Both the position numbers and the translations under genes were made by a program. DNA of 64,000 bases from the NCBI GenBank assembly GCA_030295235.1, contig AP026162.1, forward strand, positions 186,001 through 250,000. Reading direction: 5' to 3'. Below, one piece after another: positions 1 to 9,776 of the stretch. Source of the stretch: Fistulifera solaris (Eukaryota > Bacillariophyta > Bacillariophyceae > Naviculales > Stauroneidaceae). Each line of letters starts with the position of its first letter. The stretch's first letter is position 1. The notes beneath the pieces are model-generated. The model saw only the letters and a list, made by a program, of their open reading frames with translations, searched no databases and had not been told where the DNA came from.

Positions 1-270
1 ATAGCGAAGTAATAATCAGCGCATCTCGTCGTTGCTGGTAAAACGGGTTGCAGTTTTTGCGTTGCGACGTAAGTAAAAGCAGCACGGTCGTCTTGCCGTC
101 GGCCAGAGCAATTCACAAGAGCTATGGTTATCTGTTATCTCCAACATAATTATTCATGATATTCATTAATATTCTATGCCTTGCTCCTACATTTTTGTAA
201 GCAACTTGTTATCTATCACTATCAATATGAAGATAAAAGATTGTTTTGTTTACTATTCATTCATTCTTGT
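1..270. other. window edge, no gene seen
   Basis: No convincing reading frame or RNA gene is visible. The last ~100 bases are AT-rich and probably hold the 3' untranslated part of the ALAD gene, which ends at 271. A donor-like GTAAGT occurs near position 69, so an exon of a gene beyond the edge cannot be excluded. Confidence 0.4.
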
Positions 271-1548
271 TTAGTAAAGACCATCGTCTTTCATCCATTG
301 GGCCGCCTGCTTGGCGTAGTAAGTCAAAATAATATCGGCACCCGCCCGCTTGAAGCACATAAGTGTCTCCAAAACAACATCTTTTTCGTTGAGCCATCCC
401 TTTTCGCAGGCTGCCTTAATCATGGCGTATTCTCCCGACACATGGTATGCGGCAATGGGCAATGGCGAATAGTCCTTCAATCGTCGAATGACATCCAAAT
501 ACGGCATACCCGGCTTGACCATGAGCATGTCAGCCCCTTCCGCGGCATCCAAGGCTGCTTCAATGAGTGCTTCTCGTCCATTGGCGGGATCTTGTTGGTA
601 CGTCTTTTTGTCTCCAAATCCCGGATGACTGTCCAAGGCGTCACGGAAGGGTCCGTAGTACGCCGAAGCATATTTCGCCGTGTAAGAAAGAATCGAAACA
701 TCCGTAAAGCCCTCAGCATCCAGCGCATCTCGGATGGCCTTGACACGGCCGTCCATCATATCCGAAGGAGCGACGACGTCCGCTCCAGCCCGGGCTTGAC
801 AAACGGCCTGTTTACAAAGCTGGTGAATGGTGACATCGTTCAAAATCTTTCCGTCCTCAACAACACCATCGTGTCCTTGATCCGAGTACGGATCCAGAGC
901 GACATCCGTGCACACAATCGTATCCGGATAGGCCGCTTTGATCATGCGAATGGCCCGAGGCACAATGCCTTCCGGATTGTACGCTTCCACTCCCATATTC
1001 GTTTTGAGTTCGTCCGGAACTTTGGGGAACAAGACAAAGGTTTTGACTCCCAACGCGTACGATTCTCCGACTTCTCGCAACATACTATCGAGGGAGTGAC
1101 GCTCACAACCGGGCATACTGGGGATGGGTTGGTTGAAATCTTCGTCATGAATGAAAAGAGGGTAAATGAAATTGGAAGGAGTGACAATGTTTTCCCGGAC
1201 CATGCCTCGCATCGCGGGAGATTTACGGTTGCGGCGGGGTCGTGCGCGCTGTCGAGAGTTTTGTGAAGGAGAGAATTTGTGAGAAAGACAAGAAAACGAG
1301 TAATTTATCGGAACATTCTTTGTGCGTACCTGAGGAAGCCAAACTTCATTTTTGTTGTTGCGCTGAAGGGCAGCGTTTTCTCCTGCAGTAGGATCGAATG
1401 CATTGGTTTCCTTGGGAAGACTAGTCATAGACTTGTCGACTGGGTCGACGCTCGGCGCCGTCTTGGCCGCATTCGGAGCGACCGCTGAAAATGCATCTGT
1501 CGTGGTCAAAGACAAGCAGTAAAAAGCTGTTGCTAAGTAAAACTTCAT
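271..1548 (-). CDS. hemB: delta-aminolevulinic acid dehydratase (porphobilinogen synthase), plastid
   Basis: Condenses two 5-aminolevulinate molecules to porphobilinogen in plastid haem and chlorophyll synthesis. The catalytic lysines are visible in SYTAKYAS and MVKPGMPYLDVI, and the family signature RPRRNRKSPAMRGMVREN opens the enzyme domain. I start at 1548 (MKFYLATAFYC...), not at the upstream ATG at 1626, because this gives a signal peptide followed by DAFSA, the A-F motif of diatom plastid presequences. One intron lies at 1249-1329: GTACGC donor, GACAG acceptor, 81 bases. Its length is a multiple of three and it has no stop, so a naive frame reads straight through it and adds 27 false residues between LPQ and RARPRR. 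Exons are 1548-1330 and 1248-271. The identification is firm; the exact start is inferred. Confidence 0.93.
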   Translation of the reverse strand: MKFYLATAFYCLSLTTTDAFSAVAPNAAKTAPSVDPVDKSMTSLPKETNAFDPTAGENAALQRNNKNEVWLPQVRTKNVPINYSFSCLSHKFSPSQNSRQRARPRRNRKSPAMRGMVRENIVTPSNFIYPLFIHDEDFNQPIPSMPGCERHSLDSMLREVGESYALGVKTFVLFPKVPDELKTNMGVEAYNPEGIVPRAIRMIKAAYPDTIVCTDVALDPYSDQGHDGVVEDGKILNDVTIHQLCKQAVCQARAGADVVAPSDMMDGRVKAIRDALDAEGFTDVSILSYTAKYASAYYGPFRDALDSHPGFGDKKTYQQDPANGREALIEAALDAAEGADMLMVKPGMPYLDVIRRLKDYSPLPIAAYHVSGEYAMIKAACEKGWLNEKDVVLETLMCFKRAGADIILTYYAKQAAQWMKDDGLY

Positions 1549-1907
1549 TGTGTGTCGACTGCTGTTTGAAAAGAGTAAATTTGTCGGTAAGAAAGTGAAT
1601 GATTCGACGCAGATACTTCGTTTCAATCAACAACAACAACAAGGATTGCGTGTCGTCAGTGGGTCGATCTCTTTTTGTTGCTGATCGGATGTTTTTGCTC
1701 CTTCCTCCCTCCAAACGTCAAGTTCAACTTCCGGGTTAGTGAAATGTCGCATTACGTCGTTCTCGTGAATAAAAAGACATCGCTGCTGTCACGGGAACGG
1801 AAAATGACTTTTTCCGGAACGAACGCGATGTTGTAGCTTTGCATTCAGTCCAACATATCCCTTCGACTGCTTGTTCATTATTTATTTCTTTTTCTTTGAG
1901 CTACACC
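1549..1907. promoter_or_regulatory. divergent intergenic region between ALAD and a membrane-protein gene
   Basis: These 359 bases separate two gene starts that point away from each other, so both promoters must lie here. I see pyrimidine-rich stretches and CAACAACAA runs near 1629 but no motif I can name. Confidence 0.4.
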
Positions 1908-2510
1908 ATGTTAAGAAGACACCATACGCCTACGCAGCCGACTTCCACGTCCTCCCGGACGGCCAAATCACGCATTACGGCACGCACCCGTCGACCGGGT
2001 CGCCCTTCTTCACCCTGGATATGGAGTTTGTTGGCACTCGCCGCGATCATTTTCATTATCACCTACATGTTTCCCGAAAAAATGCAACAAGTGGAATACA
2101 GTGCAATGGAAGAAGTCGTACAAGTCGAGCAAGATCTGGTGAAATGGTGGAGTCAACCCGTACAGAAACCACCCATTCCGCAAGACGAACACCCTCATTT
2201 TGTCGGCTTGAAGGATCCGAACGAGCGGATGAAACAACAATCATCTTCTTCGTCATATAGTTGGGTAGAAGGTGAAAAGAAATTGAAACAAAAATTAAAA
2301 GTTTTGTACGATCGTCAGCAACAGGGACTCGACTTGGGTGTACCGGTCCTGACGCGATATTTGGGAGAAGACATTCCTGCGTGGCCCGAGAAAGGTAAAG
2401 AAGACGAATGGCAAAAACAAGTGGATGCAAAGTACGAACAAATGCGGCGCGAAGAAGAGGAATGGAAAGCTAGAATCACGGCTCTGTTGAAAAGCGAAAA
2501 GCGGGGATAA
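1908..2510 (+). CDS. small single-pass membrane protein, unknown function
   Basis: The protein is 200 residues long from the ATG at 1908. An in-frame ATG at 1839 lies 69 bases upstream, but the shorter form begins with a basic, Ser/Thr/Arg-rich tail typical of a cytosolic or lumenal anchor. One hydrophobic segment (WIWSLLALAAIIFIITYMF, residues about 43-61) follows the basic tail, which suggests a type II membrane protein. The rest is charged, with likely coiled-coil stretches (GEKKLKQKLKVLYDRQQQ and a Glu/Lys-rich C-terminus). I recognise no domain. Layout alone would fit a Golgi or ER stem protein or a mitochondrial inner-membrane assembly factor; neither is shown. Confidence 0.7.
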   Translation: MLRRHHTPTQPTSTSSRTAKSRITARTRRPGRPSSPWIWSLLALAAIIFIITYMFPEKMQQVEYSAMEEVVQVEQDLVKWWSQPVQKPPIPQDEHPHFVGLKDPNERMKQQSSSSSYSWVEGEKKLKQKLKVLYDRQQQGLDLGVPVLTRYLGEDIPAWPEKGKEDEWQKQVDAKYEQMRREEEEWKARITALLKSEKRG

Positions 2511-2751
2511 AATGCGAAAGCATCCTTTTGTGTGTCGAAACTTGGTATTATTTGTATTCACCGTGGAAGTATGACTAATTGATTCGATAAACTGAAATTT
2601 CATGTGCTAATTGGAAACATAAGACTAGTCTAATTGACATGATTATCAAAGGCATTCTTTACTATAGGCAAAAGTGTAGACGACGTTTTTCCCGACTGAC
2701 ACTCAATCACGCTGCAGCAAAAGATATTATGGCTTATGGCTGTCATCAAAG

Positions 2752-3385
2752 TCCACAGATATCCTGTATTGTCTACCAAAAACATCGTGTCTGAAACACA
2801 AAATATCTGTGTAATTTACACAGAAACACCGTGTCCAGTTTCACAGGAACGTTCACAGATTCTCTGCATGATTGAAACACCTTGCCCAGAATTTCTGGAA
2901 TTTTCAAATTCTTTTTGTGTTATAACGAACAACGAATTCAGAATTTCTGGCACATTGACAAAATATCTGTTGGACCGAATACACCGAGGAGTCCAGAACT
3001 TTTGGAACGTCCACAGAAGTTGTTTACGAACAATAACACCGTTTCCAGAATTTCTGGAAAACATAAAAATTTCTCCAGTGACAAAGACACCTTATGCAGA
3101 ATTTCTGGAAATCGTGCACCCAGTTTCCAGAATTTATGGAAATCGCATACACATTATCCAGATTTCCTGGAATGTTGACAGAAACGATGTAAGTTCAAAA
3201 GACCCTTTCCAGATTTATTAATCTTACTTGCATACCTGGTAGAGTGTCTGTTAAGGACGTATAAAATTTATACGTCCTTAATGTCGGTAACTTTAACCTG
3301 ACGACCGGAAAACTCGTGTCCAGATTTTCTGGAATATCAACAGAATTTCTGTAAGACCAAGAGTTTTTTCCAGATTTTCTGGAAT
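2752..3385. repeat. palindrome array 1 (alternating TTCCAGA/TCTGGAA and ACAGA/TCTGT palindromes)
   Basis: About ten short odd-length palindromes are spaced irregularly through 630 bases. Type A reads like TTCCAGATTTTCTGGAA (clear at 3327-3343 and 3368-3384). Type B reads like ACAGAATTTCTGT and sits about 20 bases from a type A centre. Copies are degenerate. The same two palindromes recur at 20520-20990 and, far better conserved, at 53763-54803. Open frames across this stretch are by-products of the repeat and show no protein domain. Confidence 0.8.
3251..3281. repeat. 31-base perfect palindrome
   Basis: Two 15-base arms, TTAAGGACGTATAAA and its exact complement, flank a single central A. It sits inside palindrome array 1 but its sequence differs from the array motifs. 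It could form a hairpin or be a dimer binding site; nothing shows which. Confidence 0.9.
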
Positions 3386-3565
3386 GTAGATACAACGTAA
3401 TAAACGTGAATGGTTGAATAAATAAATCGTGACTTCGGCGCAATGCGATGAATAAAGCGACCATGATAACAACGAAGACACATCAATTCAAACCAATGCG
3501 CAACGCTGAACACTTCATAACAACAACAAGCAATTCAGCTTCTTCAGTGCAGTGAAAAAAGAATC

Positions 3566-5039
3566 ATGGGCCGCTACGATGCTTTGCTCGCGTTGTTTCC
3601 GCTACTACCTCCGATTGTTTTGTTGTTTCAATTAATGGAGCATCCGTCCGACACCTTACAACGGTGGTATACGCATTTCTGGATGTCACAAGACGCAAGT
3701 GGAAGCGCAAACACAGTCGAAGAAACTCCTACCGTTGCAACACAGCTACTGGCGTACATTCTCATTGCAATTGTCGGCTATTTACTGACTACGCTTATGG
3801 TTCCGTCGATTCAAGTGTATACATTACGGAAAGGAATCTGCGGTAAAGATTTGGGAAAACGAGGCACATTACAAGGGGAACAACCGATGTAAGTAACATG
3901 GCGTCTTTGATATCATTCTTACTGAATGTTGCACCCAAGTTCTGATGCCTTCCGCTGCAAATCGTTTTTCTTACGTTCTTTCAAGACCCGAAGCATTGGG
4001 GATTGTCCCTGGCGCGGTCTTTTTGGTCTGTTTGCTCTTTTGCTTGGTCGGCTTTGCGGCTACCTACCCCAGTCGAATGTTGGATGTGAATGCGGCATTA
4101 TTGTCAATATGCTTCATGCTGTTTTTAGGGTTCACTGATGACGTACTCGACTGGCCGTGGCGATACAAACTGGTTCTCCCCAGTGTCGCGTCCTTGCCTT
4201 TGTTGTGTTCTTACAAAGGCAGCACGTCGGTAGTCGTGCCGCTACAGTTGCGTTCTTTACTCTGGAAAGATGGACACATGACTGCGTTCGGAGATTTCTT
4301 GGGACGTTTTGTGGTGGTTGATGCGCAAGCAACGGGAGCTTTAATCAATTTGGGATACTTCTATCTCCTGTACATGGGATTGTTAGCCGTCTTTTGCACC
4401 AACGCCATAAACATATTCGCTGGAATCAACGGTCTGGAAGCTGGGCAATCGTACGTCATTGCCTGTGCGGTCCTGTTACATAATCTCATGGAAATACAGC
4501 GAGACGGTCCTGCCGACAACCACTTGTTCTCTGTCATGCTCATGTTGTGCTTCATTGGTGTGACGCTTGGTTTATTGCGGCATAATTGGTATCCCGCCAC
4601 CGTATTTGTGGGAGACACGTTTTGCTACTTTGCCGGAATGACATTTGCCGTGGTGGGAATCCTGGGACATTTCAGTAAAACGTTGTTGCTTCTATTCATC
4701 CCTCAAGTAATCAATTTTCTCTGGTCCACACCGCAACTGTTCAAGCTTGTCCCTTGTCCAAGGCATAGATTGCCCCGCTACGATCCCTCAAAACAGCTCA
4801 TGTACCCAAGTACATTTCCTTGTGAATCATATCAATACACATGGCTCAAAGCTTTGCAGGGAATACCGAGGAATGCCAAAGAGTTGCCCAATATGACCGT
4901 TCTCAATTTGTGTCTGCAAGTATGCGGTCCTCTGTCGGAAGTGCAATTGTGTCGACTGCTACTGTTAATACAATGCCTTTGTTGTGGATTTGGGTTTCTT
5001 TGTCGCTATTGCTTGGCGAAATACATTTTTGATGAATGA
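3566..5039 (+). CDS. ALG7: UDP-GlcNAc:dolichyl-phosphate GlcNAc-1-phosphotransferase
   Basis: First step of the lipid-linked oligosaccharide pathway: transfers GlcNAc-1-phosphate from UDP-GlcNAc to dolichyl phosphate in the ER membrane (human DPAGT1, the tunicamycin target). Visible family motifs are GKDL before the intron, [39 protein letters not shown] and the C-terminal [15 protein letters not shown]. Hydrophobic segments fill most of the protein. One intron, 3889-3985 (97 bases, GTAAGT donor, pyrimidine tract, TTTCAAG acceptor), joins codon AT|A. The splice gives [17 protein letters not shown], which matches the family's QQIPES...GAVFL segment; an earlier AG at 3938-3939 would break the frame. 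The spliced protein is 458 residues, slightly longer than animal DPAGT1. Confidence 0.95.
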
Positions 5040-5220
5040 TAGAGTAATGAAACGAATGTAATGAAAACGTAACAACTTTTCTAGAAGATATCGATTGCAT
5101 CGGAGTTGAAACCCATAGACAGATTTTTGTCGTTGATCGTCCCTTTTCACGCTTTGAGCGTGCGCTGTTTGCGAAGATTAGTGATTATGCGGGCGAAAAT
5201 AATGAAATACAATTCTGCTC

Positions 5221-5514
5221 TCATGACGAAGAAGATGCTTCCGATGAAGCCCCGTTCATGGGAGCCGGTGCAGCCGTTGATCCAACCGGAACTTGCATAG
5301 CTACGGCTTGACCCCCTTCATACTCCTTGACAAGCCATGCGTACGTGTCTGTTTCAATTGTAATTAAAGGAGGCGCTAAAGACGACGTATTTCCTTCGAG
5401 TTGAGACGCAAGGCGTGTCAAATTGGTGAACACGCCCGTGTCGGAGGTTGTTTGGCCGCTTAGGCACAAGCCATTGGGGTCATTACAGATGATTTTACGA
5501 CGATCGCTGCTCAT
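5221..5514 (-). CDS. Ragulator subunit LAMTOR5 (HBXIP)-like, roadblock fold
   Basis: A 97-residue protein. The core IICNDPNGLCLSGQ...LTRLASQL...PPLITIETDTYAWLVKEYEGGQAVAMQVP follows the LAMTOR5 pattern of a short strand, 'GL.L..QG', a helix, a paired strand and a final 'hDG.TVAVH'-like strand. LAMTOR5 is a small scaffold subunit of the Ragulator complex that anchors Rag GTPases, and so TORC1, on lysosomal membranes. The Ala/Ser-rich C-terminal tail is extra. The protein lacks the ~18 residues that precede the first strand in animals; I see no upstream exon. The call rests on pattern over a very small protein; another roadblock/LC7 protein is the alternative. Confidence 0.6.
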   Translation of the reverse strand: MSSDRRKIICNDPNGLCLSGQTTSDTGVFTNLTRLASQLEGNTSSLAPPLITIETDTYAWLVKEYEGGQAVAMQVPVGSTAAPAPMNGASSEASSSS

Positions 5515-5659
5515 GTGAATTAGAAATGAATATTAAAGCCGGTTGCCTCAAGTAATAACAACGTTTATGATTATTTATGATGTCCTTGCACTTTTGATGC
5601 TTTGCACCTAAGCACATCGCACCGCGCAGTTCTTGCATACTGGTAGTGTTTGAATGTCT

Positions 5660-5720
5660 GCCTACGTGCATTTCACGTAGGCCCCGTAGGGAAATTTATC
5701 GACAAAGGGGGCACCCGGAT
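5660..5720 (-). repeat. dispersed hairpin motif, copy a
   Basis: Read on the minus strand it gives GTCGATAAATTTCCCTACG, then GGGCC, then a 9-base-arm hairpin (GCCTACGTG, loop CATTT, CACGTAGGC at 5660-5682). Relatives lie at 5874-5924 (same strand) and at 20213, 21066, 21291 and 23521 on the plus strand. Confidence 0.75.
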
Positions 5721-5873
5721 GTTACTCAATTTTGATCACATCATTTTTCGAGTATCATTGACCGCCATGCTATCGAAGCTTTCACCAACATAGCTAAATC
5801 GCACTAAGAAACGATGTTCACAATTCATTCGAAATCATAACACAAAAAAGAGCAAAGACACAACGCTTGAAGG

Positions 5874-5924
5874 GCTACGTGAAATTCACGTAGGCTCAGT
5901 AGGCATTTTATCGATGTCGATGGT
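5874..5924 (-). repeat. dispersed hairpin motif, copy b
   Basis: A diverged copy of the motif at 5660. It has CTACGTGAA / TTCACGTAG arms around one central base (5875-5893), then AGTAGG and TTTTATCGA in the same order and spacing. Confidence 0.65.
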
Positions 5925-6590
5925 AGAGTACACTTACATTATTTATACTACGTAGAAATTATGAAAACAAACGATATAGATCGATTATTGACACTCATCG
6001 TAAAGGCGTGCAATGCAGAAACTGGTCAACGTAGAACCACTGTGATAACAGACATATTTTGCTTCCTTCTAGGTCTAGTGAAATGAACTTGTATCTAGCA
6101 CGGAGAGATAGCAGTCTCGTAAAATGTTGGTTCGTGACTAAAATTCAATCTTGGTTAGTTGGGAGTACATTATACGGAGTATTTCGAACTATAGTAGATA
6201 CGGTAGCCTGTAGCCAGCGAGATGAAGTGAGTTATTTCGACGGTAAATAAACAAGACGTGCATTTCTGAAACTGTTCAACGTAAATTCTATGACTGTTGA
6301 CATAAAGCTGGTCACGCTATGCAATATAACTTAGCACATTTATTGCATTAAATGCAATGCATCAGAATGTTTTCGGGACTGGAAGTTTGTTGAAAGGCTG
6401 GAGTGAGTCGGGATGCCTAAGCTCTAAATCACCTTTTCTGATACATCACATTTTCGTGTGATAGCAATGGCTCGCCAGTCCGAAAGTACAAGTTAGAGTC
6501 ACAGTTTTCAATATCAATCAAGAAGGATTCTGGTTATCAGGTTATTAGTTTCGCTAAGATCAAACATTTGGTCGGGCGATGAGCATTGCA

Positions 6591-7890
6591 TCACCGACGA
6601 TATCCAAGAGAAGCAGCCGATGCCGGAGCTTGTACGTCCTCGTTGGTTACCCAAGGGTGCTCGAGTACTTCCGCAAGTGTCAATCTCTTTTCGGGTCTTC
6701 TTGCAACATGGCTTGAAGCAGATGACCGACTTCATCCGATAGATATATGTCCCAATTTCGCAACTGTTCCACCAATTTTCCGGTCACAATCAGTTCGTAG
6801 CGCTTATCGGCGCGGCTGGCTTGATCATACGGTGGAAACCCAGTCAGCATAATGTACAAAACGACTCCAGCCGCCCACAAATCAATAGCAAATCCATCAA
6901 AGTCTTCTGCATTCGCAAATACCTCGGGTGACATGTAATTGTGCTTCCCGCATACACCCTGAGGCTTAATTAAGCGTCGGATGACACCTTTGTGAACATC
7001 AGTTACGGCACCGGCTCCGTCGTCGTACGGAACTCGTAAACACATTCCCATGTCGATGATCATGCATACATCTCCATTCACCAGAACATTTTCTAGTGAC
7101 AAATCACGATGGCATATTCCTTCGGATTGTAAGTGATGCAGACCCTGCATTTATGAACAATAAAAAGAAGAGTGTCAGTTATGAAAGAACTTCATGATGC
7201 ATTTAAATACAGCGTCGCTTACCCATAATATCTGTCGAAACCAATATCGTGCGACTGGTTCAGCCATTCCTATTTCGCCTCCGTTCTCTTCCGCGTGCTC
7301 AACTACAACGCCAAACAAATCTCCGTCACGGCAATAAGGCATGATCGAATAAAGACATTCTCCATCTTGCAAGACTTCCATCGTACCAAGAACATGGGGG
7401 TGCGGCGTGGAACCCAACATTTGCATCGCCGCCACTTCCTTGACTGGATCTTCCAAAGACGACCTCTCATGCGATGCACTCGAGCCCATTCAACCATTTT
7501 TACGGCCACATGACGTCCTTCTGTGATTTCCCAGACGACAGGAGCATTCGGGGAGCCCGGCTGGACTCCGGCAGCACGAGCCGCATCATCCGCGGCAACA
7601 CCAAAATGTCTTCGTAACACCAAACACGCCCATACGGATCCGTAGATTGCATCTTGTAAACGCCGCTGGGGCCAATACGCTAAAGCTTCCGAGGAGCCAT
7701 CCAGATCTTCTCTGTGAATAACGCCACTGCAAACTTGACGAGTGCCTGTTTGGGGATGCACAACGAGAGCATTGACGCGCACTCCGGGACGAACACGCGG
7801 CGGCGGAAAGTCTAAAGGACGCGTTGCTGGACCAGCTTCTAGAACTTCTCGATACTTTTGTCGAGCATGTAGTCCGACTGGCTCATCCAT
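6591..7890 (-). CDS. serine/threonine protein kinase, CAMK-like
   Basis: Phosphorylates protein Ser/Thr. The N-lobe has AIYGSVWACL (glycine-loop region) and the ATP lysine in HVAVKMVEW. The C-lobe has the catalytic HRDLSLENVL, a DMG in place of DFG (IIDMGMCLRVP), SPE for APE, and DLWAAGVVLYIMLTGFPPYD. One intron lies at 7145-7222 (78 bases, GTAAGC donor, TGCAG acceptor), joining QILW to GLHHLQSEGICHRD. The frame breaks twice: at 7455-7457 (a T run one base short in gene sense) and at 6688-6691 (an A run one base short). Adding one base at each restores RMRGRLLEDPVKEVAAMQ and EDPKKRLTLAEVLEHPW, both textbook kinase text, and the spliced length (1222 + 2) becomes a multiple of three. I read these as probable assembly errors. 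A gene broken in this strain is the alternative. Expected length is 407 residues. Confidence 0.85.
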
Positions 7891-8891
7891 TGCTGTGAGA
7901 ACCGAAGCCAGCGGTGTTTCCTGAATTGAACGCCGAAGAAATATTCGTCGGACGGTTCAAGAAGAAATTACACCACAAATAACCAAGATCAATTAGTAAT
8001 GAAATGAAATCGAATGAATACAATAACGAAGGGGGGAAGCACTACAAAATGTGAATTGTATTCCTTTTTTGGGATGTCGTTGCAGTTTTGCCTGGGTTGC
8101 AACCAAGACGGCACCACAAGATCCAGGAACATGATCGTTGGGGTTTATTTATCACGGAGTGCGGAGGAGCAGCGGAGTGCACACAAATGGAAACCAGTGA
8201 TTGTCGATCTTGTTTCATACAATACTGCTCTTATGCCGTACGACAAACTACTTACTACAAAGAGAGGTTATGCCAATAAGAGCGACAGTAGACCAAATTG
8301 TACTAAACAATTCGACTGGTCTTGGATTGTACAGTCCGGTATCCAACCGATTGTTGGTGTCCGTCTGTCTGTGTAACCGTTCATCATCGAACCACCACCG
8401 GAGAAACTATTACGCGCGTCCAGAAATTATTCCGAAAAAGGCAAATCTCCAGAAGAAAAACTACGCATTGGGCTATTGGGACTCTGTTGGAGCCTTTTTT
8501 CAGGTTGTGTTAGTCCAGTTGGGGTAACCATGGAAGAAATACATCAATCCTTTATCGCTAAGTTTGAATCTATATTCATTTGGAAATGGTACTGGTACGG
8601 TGCCTTTTTGCTTTCGTGGCGCAAGCAACAGCGAAGAAACTAGGCACAACGAGTTAGTTAAGGCATTGTGTAGCGTTTGTAACCGGTTTATGCTCTAGAA
8701 CCTTTAAGTCGCCGTAAGGTCTTCTAGCAACTCAAATGTAGATCGAATTGATTATGAATCATCGTTTTTTATTGATTAGTGCGTGTATCACAAATTGAAC
8801 ATAATATGATAGTGAACAAGGAAACGAACATACAGGTAGCCCGATTCCTAGGGCTTTTATGATGCAGTCAGTGATAAACAGCATTCCCTTA
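7891..8891. other. intergenic region, nothing recognised
   Basis: About 1 kb lies between the kinase start and the 3' end of the next gene on the same strand. Overlapping open frames at 8014-8527 on the plus strand resemble nothing and lack initiation context. A GTAC-rich motif (ATGGTACTGGTACGG) occurs near 8586. No RNA gene was found. Confidence 0.4.
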
Positions 8892-9776
8892 TCAGTCACT
8901 CATTTCGGTGTTGGCCAACGGGAGACTCTCATCGGCGCAGTGCGCAGGATGGAGCAAATTGCCTTCACTGTCCGTACAAAACTCGTCTTCTTCTACAACA
9001 TTTGCAATATCGCATCCTTCCCAGATCCATTCAGCGTAATTGCGGTACGCTTGGAGCCGAATGGCGTCGGAATTGTTGTACATTTCGAGCCTTTCTTGTT
9101 CGCTTAGCGTGCGGTGGCTTGGGATTTCGATTACAGTGTCCTTCTCTGGTGCGAACTTAACTTTTCGACATCGAGCGTTGAAATCAAGATTCGATGAGCT
9201 ATTTCCCATCAAGTCAGAGAAACTAAGACCAAAGTTAGCATCGTCGTCTTCCAGAGGGAAAACGTCCATATCAACACTGCACAGTGACATCTCGAGCTCT
9301 TTTTCGTCTTCCGTGCTGGATGGACATGATGCAGCTCTTGTTGATGCTTCTCCATCAATCTTTTCGATAAAAGCGTCCAGGAGCTTTGACAGCGATGTGT
9401 CGTGGTCAAGGCCCATCTTCAGTACGTCAACGGCATCTTCCGCCGCGCGCGGCGAAGTTTGGTCTTGAGAATTGATTTTTATTACCAGATGCTTATCAGA
9501 GCCACGATCATTACTCTTCACTAGCGTATTGGATACATGTTGTAATGCAAAAGTTTGCACGGCGTCTTCATTTGAAGGAGGCCGCGCGGATGACATAACG
9601 TTTACGACGTGAACTGCGCGATTGCGCGCCTCATGTCGATGCCGGAATTGAGGCTTCACGGACAACTTGCGCTTGCTGTTTGCTGTCTTCTTGTTAACAC
9701 AATCTATTGAGCCTAAGAGAGAGGTAAGAGAAATGCTATTACTAACCGAATTGCAGCCTTTCATGGTCGTTCGCAA
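8892..9776 (-). CDS. hypothetical protein with acidic centre
   Basis: A 294-residue open frame; an internal ATG five codons in (MKGCNSV...) is an equal candidate start. The N-terminal third is basic (KRKLSVKPQFRHRHEARNR), the centre is acidic, and near residues 208-250 it has KVKFAPEKDTVIEIPSHR followed by LSEQERLEMYNNSDAIRLQAYRNY. A segment of the form 'V.F...V.VIEIP.......E....MY' recurs in many diatom proteins of unknown role. I see no signal peptide or membrane span. Codon use and length support a real gene. Function is unknown; a nuclear protein is a guess from composition. Confidence 0.6.
   Translation of the reverse strand: MRTTMKGCNSVSNSISLTSLLGSIDCVNKKTANSKRKLSVKPQFRHRHEARNRAVHVVNVMSSARPPSNEDAVQTFALQHVSNTLVKSNDRGSDKHLVIKINSQDQTSPRAAEDAVDVLKMGLDHDTSLSKLLDAFIEKIDGEASTRAASCPSSTEDEKELEMSLCSVDMDVFPLEDDDANFGLSFSDLMGNSSSNLDFNARCRKVKFAPEKDTVIEIPSHRTLSEQERLEMYNNSDAIRLQAYRNYAEWIWEGCDIANVVEEDEFCTDSEGNLLHPAHCADESLPLANTEMSD

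Larger units (their letters stand above)
5515..6590. other. intergenic region with two hairpin repeats, otherwise empty
   Basis: No gene is visible. It carries two copies of a dispersed ~60-base motif (listed separately at 5660 and 5874), about 215 bases apart in the same orientation. The rest is AT-rich. Small open frames such as 6059-6250 have no start context or family resemblance. Confidence 0.5.

Noticed and set aside
181-1266. 361-codon open frame on the plus strand
   Set aside because: It lies antisense to ALAD, whose sequence is conserved; its translation is Arg/His-rich with no domain. It is a codon-bias shadow.
3938-3939. Earlier 3' splice site in the ALG7 intron
   Set aside because: It puts exon 2 out of frame; the AG at 3984-3985 keeps the frame and restores the family's PE..G...GAVFL text.
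8014-8527. Overlapping plus-strand frames between kinase and hypothetical gene
   Set aside because: Three frames overlap in the same stretch, none shows a domain, targeting peptide or start context.
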